Positions 8,816-21,500 of a stretch of DNA of 64,000 nucleotides are shown here, piece after piece; the stretch's first letter is position 1, and every line of letters starts with the position of its first letter. Under the pieces are notes generated by a model, which saw only the letters and a program-made list of their open reading frames with translations, searched no databases and was not told the DNA's origin. The DNA comes from Sphaerosporella brunnea. Its lineage: Eukaryota > Ascomycota > Pezizomycetes > Pezizales > Pyronemataceae. The stretch covers positions 289,564-353,563 of the forward strand of contig VXIS01000006.1 in assembly GCA_008704415.1 (NCBI GenBank). Reading direction: 5' to 3'. The position numbers were made by a program, and so were the translations under genes.

Positions 8816-11800
8816 GCCATCAGCACCCATCAATCATGGCTGACGGATATATCACCACACCCAGCTGAGAAACGCCTGTTATATTCCATGTTCGCATCGA
8901 CTTTGTCGGTCTGTAGGACCGGCCTCATGGTCAACAGCGATTGACCCGCGCATCGGGATCCAATTTTCAGAGGTGAAAGTCCTCATCGCTTATAGATTGA
9001 AAGCAGTGCACTACAACACCTGACCTCACAGGATTCAAGCGGCTCGCTTTAAGTTCCAATAAGGTCTAAAGGTCCGACACTCCAAGCCGCCGTGGCGGGT
9101 GGATTGTTGTGGCCGCCGGGAAACGGCCGGGGCGGACACGCCGCCCGACTTCCCTCCGGTGTTGGTCAAGGAATCCGTGTTAACCCAATGCCCAGTCAGC
9201 GCTGTCCCGGGGCTCCGTGAGATCCCGTTGGAGCCACTTCTGTACATGCCAGAGACCTGGAGCGCTTGGAAGACCCCAGGAGTCAGTGTATCAACATACC
9301 GTGCGCTATTGGATCCCAGGACAACTGCCTGATGGCAGCTGTCTAGTACCATGCCGTAGGCTCAATGCTGAACGACGGAAGCGAGGCGGCCTGTCCCGGA
9401 AGCGATGGAATGCTTCCATAGTCAGTGAGGCATGCGGCGACGAGTAACCGTAGAATGAGCATCGACCGGATTTTAGGCGACAACTGTTGAATGAAAGACT
9501 ATCAGACAATGAGTGACGACCAAACATGAAACCGCATGGCGACATGTCCCACCGGGCATATTCTCATCGGATGCTATGGGACCTGGAGAGCCGCGCCGGG
9601 CGCTGGTTCGGGGATGTTGTTGACCCAAATTGATTACTTCGTCCCATGCGCGTCCGCATGCTTGAATGCGACATTTTTTGTGTCATTGTTCATACCTACT
9701 CTTGACTCAGCTGCCAGCGAGCTGCCATTGGCATCAACTACGCGTTGCAATGGTTGATCGCAGATAGCGTGGTTTTTTTGATTTCAACATGCATATCCTT
9801 CCGCCGTTTTGTGCGGCTTCACATCCTTGACTGCCATACTCCATTAGCCTTCAGTTGAGGTTCCTCACGGTGGGTGCTTACGCCGCACAGTTACTTCCAA
9901 TAAACTCTGGTAGACCAGTCATTGCGCTGGCAGGGTTTGATCGTTGTTGTGGCTTAGAGGGCTCACAACCTGTCCGTAAGTCCTCAGCGATCTTTCTGGC
10001 AGGTGGCGCGTTCACTATCGCGTATAGCAGGCGAGGTTTTCAGGTGCACGTGGGTGTGCAAGCCTGAGATAGTGCCACTCACCGCATCGGCCCTCATTTG
10101 CATAAATCAAGCACTGATCCGGCGGAAGTTGTCGCTCGGCTGCACCGTCAAAAACAAAATTACCATCTGGCTGTGATACAGATAGCACAATGGATGAACC
10201 CCGCGGTGGCTGTCTCCCAACTCGGAATGACACATGAAATCGCAATCTGTAGCTCCACGGAGATTTACTGGCACAGCACTCCGGACCCACGCCCGGCGAT
10301 CCTGACAATTGTATCTCACCGCTCCGTAGTCATGAAAACAATATCCCCATGTCCGGGAGTCATGGCAATCTTATGTCCCATGAACCAAGCAGAAGCTCGC
10401 ACGAAAAATCTAACGGGAACTAACCCTCAGCCGATCACAAGCGACGTACCACACCAACGGGGGATGGCACAGGGTAAAACAGAGCCCAGACCGCAATGTG
10501 GCCCTGGAGACGGTGCCGCTGACGATGAGTTTAGGGGCCGTGGTGGATTCCGGGGTCCGGTTACGAACGCTGCCGAGCATGGGAGAGTGACTCCAGATGA
10601 AGGTGAGGGCGGCACTGACGATGGCAGCAAGTTCAGAATCCAAAGCCAGAGTATCCCTTCAAGATAGTTCAGGCGGGGAGGAACCTTGGTTTGCGGCGAG
10701 AAACTCGCACGGACACACACAAGCGCCGCGGGGAGGCACGTTGTTAACCACCCTGATATCCAAATCACTAATCATGAGCTGACCTGCGTGAGAAAATGCT
10801 GCTCAACAAGTGAGTGAGTGGCTCTCAGGCGCAGGCCATTCGCGACCGTGCTTAGCGAATACCAGTGAGTGTCCGGCAGTTACCCGATCGCTGGCCGATT
10901 TGGCCAGCGCTCACGGGACTCACACGGCGCTTCAAAAGGGCGGCGTCGGCAGTAACTATCGCACATTATGCTCCATTGTTGACGCGCGGTTTCGCGTCGC
11001 CCAGCAGAGCGGGCATGCTGCTTGGGTTAGGACACTTCCGCACCCCCGCACGCTACAGCAGGGCTTGATACCACCGTGTCGTGGATCCTTCCCATTGCCC
11101 TCTTCGGCTGCGAAGCCTCGAGGCTGCATCGGCTTCCGTCAGTGCGGCCATTGCGTTGGCTACCTCTGTGGGCGACTCCCATCCCGCCACCCTGACCACG
11201 GCTCGTGCTGCGCTTGACACATGCACTGTTGCTGCGGCGGTTGCACGAATCCTGGCTGCGAATCGCGCGGCGCTTCACCCTCCCCACCGGCATGTGATTG
11301 AGCTCCAAATGATAAATACCACTCTCATCAACTTAGCAAGTAGGTGTCGATCATTCAGCGGACGGCGCAACCAACCCTGTGTGCTGAAGGAGACTATCGG
11401 AGCCGGGATTCGTAGATACGCTGGTGGCTAAACGTTGGGCATGAAAGCCAGCGGATGCTGACTACCTGCTCGGGGTTATGGCAACCACGCGCAAGAAACC
11501 CTGGACGAAGAGGATGCGGTGCAGCCGCCGCGTAAGGGTGGATCAGTATTCGATGTTGACGTCGCGACGTCTGTGGGGCGTCGTGAACCTCATTTGTTCA
11601 TTTCCTGGTCCTGACGAAACGTGAACTCCACGGCGAGAGTTTCCTTGTCTAATAACCGTAACAAAAACATGCTTGAGGTTGCAGCCTACCCATCCGGTTG
11701 TCTGCTTTGCGCTTGAAAGCCTTAGATTGACCTTGATACACAGCAATCCTGGATTGACGGCGGAGATAATCGATGCAGGACTAGCCGCTGTTGCAGCGGC

Positions 11801-12930
11801 GGGTGGGACCATCAACGCCCCCTGGAGAATCCAGCCCATGTTGTGATCGAACCGCATGGCGTCCCTGGAGCCGACATGACCTGCTTGGAAACTGTACACG
11901 CGGGTTGTGTACGCTCCCTGCCAGGGACGGGGTGTGATATATTTGGTTACAACCTCTTCCTGCCGCGAGTCGAGTATGTCGGTGCGCGCCAACCCTCCCG
12001 GTCATCGCGGTTCCAAGCTTCCTGTAGGGGCCAAAATAATCATGCGCGACCGCTTTGTCCGCCGTTTGTCGTCCACCGACCAGGCGAATATGGTTTTCAG
12101 TGTGTACCGTTCTCTGGATCTCCAGAGGTCGTCTCCCGTCCATTTCGCTTCGCGAATATCATCACGTCGATGTGCGCATCGACTTCTGAGCGCATACAGT
12201 GCCGTGTATCCGCTGCACGCAGCGCGTGCCCTGTTCGAGCCACATTCCCCGGCGAATGTTCGTTCATCATCCGTGGTACACGGATTACCCATCGATTCCT
12301 TCGTGCGTGATATAGCACAATCCAAATCGACACCGTCTTAATTTTCAATGGACCAAATCGCCATGGGTTATCATTATTGACCGGATTTGGGGTCGCTGCG
12401 AGTCTTCCCTGGTGATGGACATCCCTTCAAGAGGCGTTCCGATCAGATAGTATCACCGCATGAAACGGAGGGCGGCGGAGATCAATTCATCCGGTGTGAT
12501 TGGGAGTGCGATCGGCTGCATCGACGCCGAGGTAGAACACGATAACGCTGGTTGCGGCTGATGGCAAAGCTGTGGTTAGTGAATGAAATGTGTCAGCAGA
12601 ACGATATCGCGGGTGAATCAAATCGGTGAATTCCCTCGTTAGGTAGATCAACCTGTGTATGCCGAAAACGTAAATGCGCTATTTCAAACACCCGAAACAA
12701 TGACGGACCGGGCGAAATATAAATTCCGAACCGGACCTAGAGTATGATGAGCGTACCAAGGATCCCATACTGGCCGTATCGAAACGCGCACCCGCAGGAC
12801 TTCAACGAAAACCGTGGGATCAGTGGAGGCCGTAACTGCTGTGGACCTAATTTCGACCCCCCATTACACCAGTCTGAGGTCACGGTGTGAGGCAGAGCAA
12901 CTCCGGAGCTGAGTATAACCCGTCACGTGA
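8816..12930. other. Long stretch without a recognised gene
   Basis: Frames of up to 189 codons exist (10098-10667 plus, opening at TTG; 11543-11992 minus, 149 codons; 11843-12310 plus), but they overlap each other on both strands and none shows a known motif. A short Ala-rich frame at 11081-11431 is helix-like in composition only. I do not call any as a gene. Confidence 0.5.
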
Positions 12931-12931
12931 G

Positions 12932-13040
12932 CTATAAAAGCTTTGCGCCGCGTTGTAAAAGGCATTCCTGGTTACCTTGAACCACGAGCGCGAGGTCGAG
13001 ACTTGCACCAATGCCAAAGAGCTCTGCGCCGGATGTTTTC
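12932..13040 (-). pseudogene. Possible LINE RNase H fragment
   Basis: The minus frame 12932-13354 contains GAELFGIGASLDLAL, which matches the AELFGIAAGLELAL stretch around the second catalytic acidic residue of the RNase H domain at 33932-34531. Only this short stretch is convincing. The rest of the 140-residue frame has no resemblance. Confidence 0.4.
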
Positions 13041-13084
13041 TTTTTTCTGCAACGTATGTAACATATATATGCTGGCAGCCTGAA

Positions 13085-13295
13085 CGTGCGAGCGATGCGG
13101 GTCACGGTGGGGCCAAGATGCGTCGAAGAAACGAGATCTTTCTCTTTGCCACGGTGACCGCCGGTGCATATTTCGCTCTTTTCATGCACTCGGCCGGAAA
13201 TGCTAACATCGTGAGCCTTCCGCTGTGGCCACCCAAAACAACCCCCTTCCAACGCCTTCAACAAGTAAACTACCGGCATCCAAAGCGAGGTTTCC
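13085..13295. repeat. Dispersed repeat, copy 1 (partner at 15985-16075)
   Basis: Two blocks, GAACGTGCGRGCRRTGCG and CCGCTGTKGCCAC...CCTTCCAACG, occur in the same order near 15991-16065, with much of the intervening sequence deleted there. It may be part of an old LINE or another repeat. Confidence 0.45.
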
Positions 13296-13713
13296 CGGCA
13301 GCTATCCGCGCTGCCAACAGTGGCATCTTTACAGATCCATTCCTGTCTGGTCATTTGTTGTCTAGAGGACTAGGTGCTATGTTGAACAATACCCGCTCGT
13401 CACTCTATCTCCAATCACTGTATATGCCGTGTAAATCAATTTCTATATCGCTTTGAGGCTTAAATCTGCGCGTAGGTAAAGCCCTAGGGCTTTGGAGGTT
13501 CTTCCGCATAAAGTACGACCCATCCACCAATCCTGCTTTCTCCACAGCAAAACAACTACCTGATCGACCTCCCCTCGCCTACAGAACGAATGTAGTCTAT
13601 CGAAGCGATTCAGCCACCATCCTTCACAACGTAACGACGAGTAGTAAGCAACCTTCACATCCTTCCCCGTACATCCACTAACACACATCAGCCGTCAGTA
13701 TAGTAATCATAAA

Positions 13714-14349
13714 ATGCCGCCCAAACTGATCCTCAAAGGCATATTCGACGAGGCTGGTCTTGACTCCCAGACCGGCATCATTTTGCACAGATACATAATG
13801 CGTGTATGCCGCCAGAACAGCTGGCACAACAAAACCGGCTTTTGGCGTGACGCTATGTTCAAGGAAACGGAAAGGCCGGCGATTCTGCGCACAATTGCCA
13901 ATAAGATCAGGTTATACGAGATATACCCTGAGCTGTACACCCAGCCACTGCATGAGCGGCGGCTGTACAGGTTTGTTGATGGCCTGTTTCGATATGGCCA
14001 GCGGAGCCGGGAAGGTTCCTGGTACCGTCAACTACCTCCGCCTCCAGCCGTTCAGACGGACATCGTATTAACCGTAGATTGGGAAACGGGAGCCCCTGGA
14101 GCTTCGCCGCCACTACCACCTCCTCCGCCGCCGCCGGCGCCTTCGGCTGGTCCCGCCATCAGCGCGGTGATGGACCCACAGTTGAGTTTAAACAGGATTG
14201 AAACCTCACTCGATGCCCTGCCGAAGCACATCACTGACACCATCACCACTGAGTTGGATGCCCGTTTGGGCAAACGCAAACTTCGATGCTGTTGTGGTGG
14301 ATGCTGCGATCACGACACGGATCGTTCAGAGAAGCGAACACGGCTTTAA
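13714..14349 (+). CDS. Hypothetical protein with proline-rich linker
   Basis: A 211-residue frame opens at an ATG in a good context (AAAATG). Residues 1-110 form a Tyr/Arg-rich region (YEIYPELYTQPLHERRLYRF) without a known domain. Residues about 125-150 are a Pro/Ala linker with runs of prolines. Residues 155-190 look helical, and the C-terminus is basic with a cysteine cluster (CCCGGCC). It is the least shadow-like frame in the first 20 kb: long, ATG-started, uneven in composition and not overlapped by an equally long frame in its first two-thirds. Function unknown. It might be an orphan gene or an exon. Confidence 0.5.
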   Translation: MPPKLILKGIFDEAGLDSQTGIILHRYIMRVCRQNSWHNKTGFWRDAMFKETERPAILRTIANKIRLYEIYPELYTQPLHERRLYRFVDGLFRYGQRSREGSWYRQLPPPPAVQTDIVLTVDWETGAPGASPPLPPPPPPPAPSAGPAISAVMDPQLSLNRIETSLDALPKHITDTITTELDARLGKRKLRCCCGGCCDHDTDRSEKRTRL

Positions 14350-15149
14350 ATTTCTGACTTTCCCTACCTTCGGCTGTTTTTCTTTCTCCTGCGTCGATTT
14401 CATCCATTCAACGAGTTGTGTCCGTTGTCATTTTCTGCGGTGGGCTGGCTGGGGCCTTTCTTGATGGCTTGGTTGGAGTGTGTCTGCGAGGGGATGGCTG
14501 GAATGTTACTGTGATGTATTGGCTTGGGTCTTTCTCCGGTCGGTTGTTTGCGCTCTTTCTGCGCTCTTTCTGCGCGCTTGGTGGTGATGTTTCTGGTTTC
14601 TCTTGCGTTGTTCACTTGTTTTCCCAATAATGTTGTTATCAGCTCTACAACTAGCCGGGAATTACTGGTGGAGTATACTTGCCAACAGAACACCGCTACA
14701 AGAACCAAAAGAACCCCAAGCTCATAACAGGGCGTCTGTTGCGCCCTGTTAGCTGTAGGATATACGGTCGGTGATTTATGTAGAATGTCACGTCAACGTT
14801 GGAGAAATTCCGTGTGGTAGAGCATAGGCAGATTTCGGATGATGAAGTCAAGCGTTGATTCACAGCTAGCACTGGTACTAATTCAACCCGCATTCCATCA
14901 CCTGCCACTACGCTCCTCCACAATGCGCCAAACAATCACAGCTAATCACTCAGCTTCTGGTAGTGGGCAAATTTTCCGTGTTGTGCCACCGCCGCGGCTC
15001 ACGTTGCTGTATATATATCGTGATATTGCCACCGTCTGAGACACACCGCCGTCTCATACATCACCGCTGTCTCATATCTATCATCCGAGCCATCATGTGG
15101 GTGGTGATCACACGGCGGGGATGGAGTCATTGGTACAGCGCCACTCGGG
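14350..15149. other. No gene recognised
   Basis: This is a T/G-rich stretch (14380-14640) followed by mixed sequence. Frames here are short and mirrored on both strands. Confidence 0.5.
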
Positions 15150-15420
15150 GGATCCGGAAAGGTTTTGGCAAAACAGCCGCTGCTGGCGGCATCAGGAAGG
15201 ATGGGTGCACGGCGATTGGTAGAAGACAGGCACTGCGCGACCGAGCAGCCAAAAAGTAAAAACGTTCTGCTGTCAACACCAACTTCAAGCGCCGCTGCAC
15301 GTGGCAAACGAAAGACGGGTGGTCTTGCGTCACAGCGTAGTTGCGAGCCAATCGACGTCCTCCCATCCTTCCTGATGCCGCCAGCAGCGGCTGTTTTAAC
15401 AAACCTTTTCCAGATCCGCC
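15150..15420. repeat. Fold-back inverted repeat
   Basis: Arms of about 75 bp (15150-15225 and 15346-15420) are inverted copies, centred on an uninterrupted match of about 40 bases that runs from AAAACAGCCGCTGCTGG to AGGAAGGATGGG. The spacer is about 120 bp. The RNA or single strand would form a long hairpin. No flanking duplication was found. Confidence 0.8.
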
Positions 15421-16611
15421 TAATTGATGTAAAGTCATCTGTACGGTGGAGTCAGGGAGTATGTGCGTGAAAAACGTCGCAGTAAACTAAAGAGAAAGTA
15501 GTCGGTTGGGGTTCAGAAGGCAGTCAGTTGGGGTCGAGACTGAGGCCGGTAAACGCCACCCGTAAATGCCGTGGGCAAAAGCCACACCAACTGCATGATC
15601 TACGTATAGATGGTATATAAGCGTTGGCCGATTCTGAAATCATGGAATCTATGCTGCCAAGCTTGTAATTCTGCAGGCATTCCATTCCGCCCATTGGTCG
15701 GTATACTCTCCAGGCCAGCCAACTCGGTGGATAGAATTGCGATGTGTACCATGCAAGGTGTATGATTCGCCTGTACTTCCAGTGGCAGTGCCAGTGTTCA
15801 TCACGGGCCAGGGCGGTCTGCAGGTCGGCCTGGACGGTCTGCCATAGTCCAGTCAAGTCCGCACTTGACAGATAACTGAAGCAATCCAGTCCGCGCTTGA
15901 TCCAGGACTGGAAAACCTAATCCATGAGTTCGCAGGAATTGATCAGCCTGCAGGCCTTACTTACGTGATATCTATACCCAATTGCCCTGAACGTGCGGGC
16001 AGTGCGCATCATGGTGTGGAGTAGTCCGCTGTTGCCACAGAAAAACACCGCCTTCCAACGTCATCAACGCTCGTGTCGTTCGCAACTGGGCCGTGAGATC
16101 CTGACCCTCAGTACCGGGATGGGCTCATCAGCGCGAGCCATGCTGAGATTACAGAGCATGAGTAGATACTAAATGCGCCCTGTATAAAGCAACTCAATGA
16201 GAGACGGTTGAATAGCGCGGCCGGGAGGCATAAAGGAGTTTTGGAGCGTGCGGGGGATACAGAAACGCGCGCGGTTTGCATACAGAATCCTTATGTAACA
16301 CATTACTCCGTTGGAAGTATCCATTCGACTGGATCGACTGCAGGCGGTCCAGTCCATACCCGCGCAAAGGACTGCCGGTCCCGGGCAATATCTCTGGCTG
16401 GACTGCATGATGTGGGCCAGGTACGGTCGGCTCTCAGGACTGGTCGGACTGGACTGTGAGGAACACGGTGACCAGGGGGTAGCGGGGTTCGATGTCATGG
16501 CAAACAATCAGAAAGTCAGTGTCGTTGCTTACGCATGCATGTGTAAAGTGCCACTCTGGCTGGGACTCCTACGACGCTGCGCTCCTTCTGAATTATCTTA
16601 CACAGAGGCCG
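15421..16611. other. No gene recognised; possible hAT-like end at 15809
   Basis: CAGGGCGGTCTGCAGGTCGG at 15809 resembles a family 1 hAT end, and GGTCCAGTCC/GGACTGGACTG motifs recur up to 16458. I could not find a matching opposite end or duplication. Confidence 0.3.
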
Positions 16612-16930
16612 TTATGGTCGGAGTCCCAGTCCTGGGATCCACCGGGCTGGAAAGCCTTGTTGGATGACAAGCCGAGGCTTCAGGGCCCCAGTCTTTGTCA
16701 TCTTGAGGTCTTCCGCCTTGTATTGCAAAAGCTCGAGGGCTTTGAGCTTGGAACGAGGATCGAAGGCGATACTACAAGCGGTAAGGCCGTCAGTTACGAG
16801 CGGATATTTGTGGAGGTTCGGGCACACAAACTAGTAGGCAGCTTCTAGCATCCTAGCCTTTTCCTTTTCACAGCGAGCAAAGACTTTGAAGACAACAGGG
16901 AGGCTGCCAGTACTGCTGTAGTCAGTAGGT
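16612..16930 (-). pseudogene. Decayed coding fragment, unidentified
   Basis: On the minus strand an almost continuous frame reads from about 16930 to 16640, interrupted by one TAG. It has protein-like composition (CEKEKARMLEAAY, then FDPRSKLKALELLQYKAEDL). The DPRSKL stretch recalls the DPRxKL motif of hAT transposases, but nothing else supports that family here. Confidence 0.35.
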
Positions 16931-16999
16931 AAATGTGAGGTGCATTTTCCAAGGGACACCTGTGGTGGGCCGTACGTGTTGAGAATTTGAAGTCGTTTT

Positions 17000-18349
17000 C
17001 AATCAGAGTTAGGTTGAGACGGTACTGAACCGCTTCTTGAGTGCTGATAAGATCGACAGCAGAACCCTGGGGGCTAAGATGCTAAAAGAAGTTTCCAGAT
17101 AGATTGTGGGTTATTCTGTGGTATATTGTCAACTTCAACCACATCATTACTGGCCAAGCGATGCTCGTTAAACGAGGTGGTGTCTTTGTAACGTACACCG
17201 CACAGTATAATCCTCATTTGTGAGAGCCCCCTCCTCTACCTCGCCGAAGGCAGCATGATAACCAGAGACACTGTGCAGGTTATTACACAGATCTGTTTAC
17301 CCATCTCAAACCCAGGTTGGAAGGCTAGTATGTCACTGAGCGTGAAGCGTATGGAACGACAAGAGACACCGTAACATTGGGGATGAAGTTCCAAATAGCC
17401 ACGCTCGCTAGGCCACACCTCACCACGTCGCGGTCCATGGTATGCCGTCCATCAGGTGTTCACCCCCATGGGGCCCAGAGAAAGTGGAAGCTGAGCACAT
17501 GAGTAATTTTGCTGCAAGCCATCATGCGTGGTCTTGTTTTTAAGTGATCTATCGCATTGTCGTCGTCTGCTGCTCATGATTCGTGCCCTGTCGTTGCAGA
17601 CTGGCAACAACTGGCGTTCCGAGGCAAGAAATGTAGGCATTCTGTTGCATGTACAGCTGGCGACGTGCCCGGGATACAAGCGTCACGCGATCATGCATGC
17701 AAAACCGCGTTGAGGTTTTCCTGCGGCTGCGCCAAAGATCCGCGCCGCACGCCCAATGCCGCGCTAGATGGCGTGTTTCCATCGTCAACAAAATCTTGCG
17801 GTGATGGAGGCAACACTGAGAATCAATGCTGGCCTGATGACCGCGAAGCGTCGCCGAAGTTGGATGTGGCAGTAATTACCCCTTCTTGGGACGCGGGGAG
17901 ATCGGAACGGGTGCAAATATTCACCTTGCGGCCGCGCAACCGGCAACCGCACCGTAATGCCTAGCTGCACGCTCTGCATACACGCCCTTGGACGCGGGGT
18001 CCGGGATGACCAAGGAACGTTTCAGGCTTGAACCGCAGCTCTGAAGCTTATCCTGCGCGGTGGTCTGGAGATTGAGGCTGCCGGAAGATGCTCGGCAGCG
18101 GGTTGTGGGAACAGAGCGGATCCAGTATCTAAGAAGCGGACATGGGACAACCGCAGACTCAGCCTGGACGACCGGATAGAAGCGCCTGCCGCTCCTTCCA
18201 TCTGCAGAAGGCGTACGACTTCCCGTCCTGCGCGCATCGCAGTCACACCGCGCTTTATGTCTTGCCCGCGCGCTGGCTCGCCACAGTGGGGACCGCGGCC
18301 ACAAACAGAGGCATGACTTGCGCCGCGGGCGCTGGGGAGACGTTGGTGT
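17000..18349. other. No gene recognised
   Basis: From about 17700 the sequence becomes GC-rich and long frames appear on both strands at once (for example 17557-17964 plus and 17921-18397 minus). This is expected of GC-rich non-coding DNA. No motif seen. Confidence 0.5.
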
Positions 18350-18594
18350 CCAACGCCATACATGATGCCATAACATGAAGTCATAGCTTGGTGGCAAATT
18401 CGTAACACAAGGAAATGACGGTCATAAGACCTACACAGTCTGCCTTGCGAAGGCTAGAACATTCCAAATCACGTAGTAAAGGAAGGGAGAGAAACTCATA
18501 GAATACTGCCATCATACCATCGTTACTGCGACGTAGTTTCACATCTTTAGTAAGCAAATACGTAACAAACCATAGTCATTGGAATACTCTTACA
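18350..18594 (-). mobile_element. LTR fragment of the 512-bp LTR family
   Basis: It matches the first half of the solo LTR at 3054-3565 in inverted orientation, ending with TTACA at 18590-18594. Shared blocks include CATACATGATGCCATAACATG and CTGCCTTGCGAAGGCTAGAA. The other half is missing. Confidence 0.8.
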
Positions 18595-21500
18595 GCGCGT
18601 CACTGGCTTACTGCCACCGGGGACCGCAATCACACTTTGGAAAGCGAACGTGGCAGGACGGTAAGTGCTACGTTGCCCCCCTCGACTGCCTCGTTGGCCC
18701 GTGGATTGTGATCGCAAGGCCTGGCTGCTGTCGTTTCACCTGCCGGTCGGTGCGGTTGGGGGCCGGAGGGTGGGTCATTGCAGCCGTGAGTGCAGTCTCT
18801 GAAATGGCTATGAATCCGACCCATTGGCCCCTCAGTTTCCATCGCTCTGCAACCCGCCGTTAGCGTGGTCGTTCATCCTCATGTCTGGGAACGGCGCTGC
18901 ATCTTCAACGCCACGCAGGACGGTGGTATATACCTTCTTCACAATTGCTGCGCTGGCCCCATCGGGCGTGAGCGTTTCGGGTAGGCGCATCATGCGCACG
19001 GGATCCATCGCGGACACGCACAATCGTATCGACCCGTCAGCGCGGCGAATGCATGTTGCAAGGTCCCCGTTTCGGCCGCCGGGGAAATCACATCGCCGCG
19101 GTCGTGAGGCATGTCGTCGTTCGGACTGTTAGGCAGCGGTCCCTCAAACAGCCGTGGCGGCCAGTGGCGGTGCAACCGCTCCACGGCGCGATGCCTTTGC
19201 GCCAATGCGGTGCGCATTTGGAGCGCCCATCGGTTCAGCGGCGCCGCAGCACGTGGTATTTTGCGTGTGATGCGTAGTGGCGATGGAGGTGTCGACGAGG
19301 AGGCGCGCGCGATATGTAGTCCCCCGCGTGCTTGGACCCGACGCGTGGACCTGATTCTTGAACCGCAGGTTCATGCGCGACAGCAGGGAAAGGCAGCGCT
19401 GAGATTTCCGCACGCGGTGGCACTGAAACTGCCGGAATGTTCGCAACTGCGCCACTGTCTTGCCGCCCCAAGAGGCAACAGCACGCCGCTAGCCAACACA
19501 TCCGCCTAGTCAGCCTGCGTCCGCGCCCCCCGGCGATGAGCAGCAGACATAGACTGCGGCGTGGCCGCTTGCGAGCCCGCTGTGCTTTCAGGCAGTGGCG
19601 CGTCCGTGAAAGCCCGCGGCGCTGGTCGACACGCGGACGCTCTAAAGCAGAGATCAGAGTGCTCCGCACTTGGATGGATATGCTCGACCCGCCTGCGGTA
19701 CGGCGCCCAGCGACATACTGCGCTTTCCTGCGCAGTGTTGGCGGGGACAGCAACCGCGACCAGCGCTGCGCGGCTGACTCAGCGCGGTTTCGTCAGCTTT
19801 GGTAGCCTGGCGCATGGCTCTCGCGTCTGATGGAGGCCCATGAGACGGCGGCTGCGCTGCTGGTGGGATTCGACAGGTTCACGCACGAGGTCTTGATGGC
19901 TGCCTGATTGGGCATTCTGATTGTGTGATTTTGGGCGGCGGATTCGCGCCATGCATCGCGTTTCACGGCTGAATCGGTATCAATCTGCACAGGAATGGAG
20001 GTTCGGAAAACGTTGGTTTCATCATTTCGCTCGTATTAACCTGCAACAAATTCCCGCCTCCCCCGCCACATCCCCATCGAAAAATACCTCCTCACCTGAC
20101 ACGCGCAACCTCCGCTGCCGGCGAACTGGAACGGCCAGAGGGACCCATCGATCGCCACTTTGGACGGGACCATCGAAGGGCGAGGAATGCCGATCTGTAG
20201 GTCGTGGCGGGCGTCTTGCCTTTTCCGGCGCCTCCGCGCACCGCGCACCGTGGTTTCGTCCGTTGTTGTCGTTGCTGTCGTCGTCGTGGTTGCGTTCCTT
20301 GCCGCTCCCGCCAGGAGATCCCATCCAGGTACCAGCCGTGAGCCACGCCGGCTCTCTCCAGCGTTCGCGGCAATCCTGCAACGCCGGTGCGTCATAGTTG
20401 TGGCAGTTGGGGGCTTTTGCCTTGTCATCGTGGCAGTGCGTCGCAGCTGTACATGCAGCAGCCGAGGACGTCACAGGCGGGGCGTGGTCAGATGCAAGCC
20501 TGTTCCTGCAGTTGAGCAGCGCGCGTGCTTAGGGTGCACGCAAGGTACCGCACACCCGCCGCTGGCAGGGAGTACGTTGACGCCATCCAGGCCGGAGCAC
20601 ATATGGGCTCGCGCGGTGGGAAAACACCGACTCCCGGCTTCTTTATGATGGCGGACACCAACGACAGCGCCGACGTTTCCTGGCGGATCTGGATCGCTGT
20701 TCACCAGCCAGCGCCGCTGCCGGTCGGCCGGCGACGTGGGTTGTGCGCGTAACTCAGCATCTTCATCGAGGCTTGCCATCCGAATGTGACTGGGTGCCCG
20801 GGGTCCGCGAAGGCGCTGCGATGCTGCGACGCGTGGGATATAGCATCTCGCGCTGTCGCTGGTGGATGGAGTCCATGTCGTCGTTAGCAGGGTGACAGGC
20901 GGCAACTCGTGACGCATGGTGGGAACCGAATCGCTGCTTTCAGGTCTCAAGTGGTGCAATGCTGAACTTGGCGGCGTGCGTGCGGCGCAGAATGGCAGAT
21001 GTGCCGCGGCGTCGCGATGCGCGATGTGAGCGGTACCCACATACCTTGAGGACTGCGAGCAAAGGCGTCTCGGCGAGACACTGGTTGCTTCACTGGGCAT
21101 CGCTCGAGTGTTCCTGGAGTGCAACTCGGCAACCATTGCAGACGCGTGCGGCAGTGTTTTGGCAGTTCATGGGTCCGTTCTCCATTCTTCGTGCGGCTGA
21201 TTTACGGTCCATCACTGACGTCGATCGCTCGGCATACGGCGTCACGACTTCACCAAGGCCAGGGTCCTCACCGCCACAATCGCGGAGGCCTTGTCGTGCT
21301 GCGTGATTCTCAGGCCCGCACACCGCAAACCGACTCCGGAAGCGGCTTGCTGTGGCATCCACGGAGAAACAGGGCATATACCGGATCAGAACCTATTCGC
21401 GCACGGTCCACAGACGCCTGCCGGACCTGCAACAAAGAGTATCGCCACACGTGCAGTGATGTACGCGCTCCGACCGACCGTTGTGTTTCCCGCGGCCTCC

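Noticed and set aside
15809..16458. Fourth hAT family 1 element starting CAGGGCGGTCTGCAGG
   Set aside because: No inverted opposite end and no 8-bp duplication were found; only one end resembles the family.
19235..21136. Long minus frames (172 and 221 codons) as genes
   Set aside because: They overlap equally long plus-strand frames, are Arg/Ala/Pro-rich and lack any motif, as expected of GC-rich DNA.
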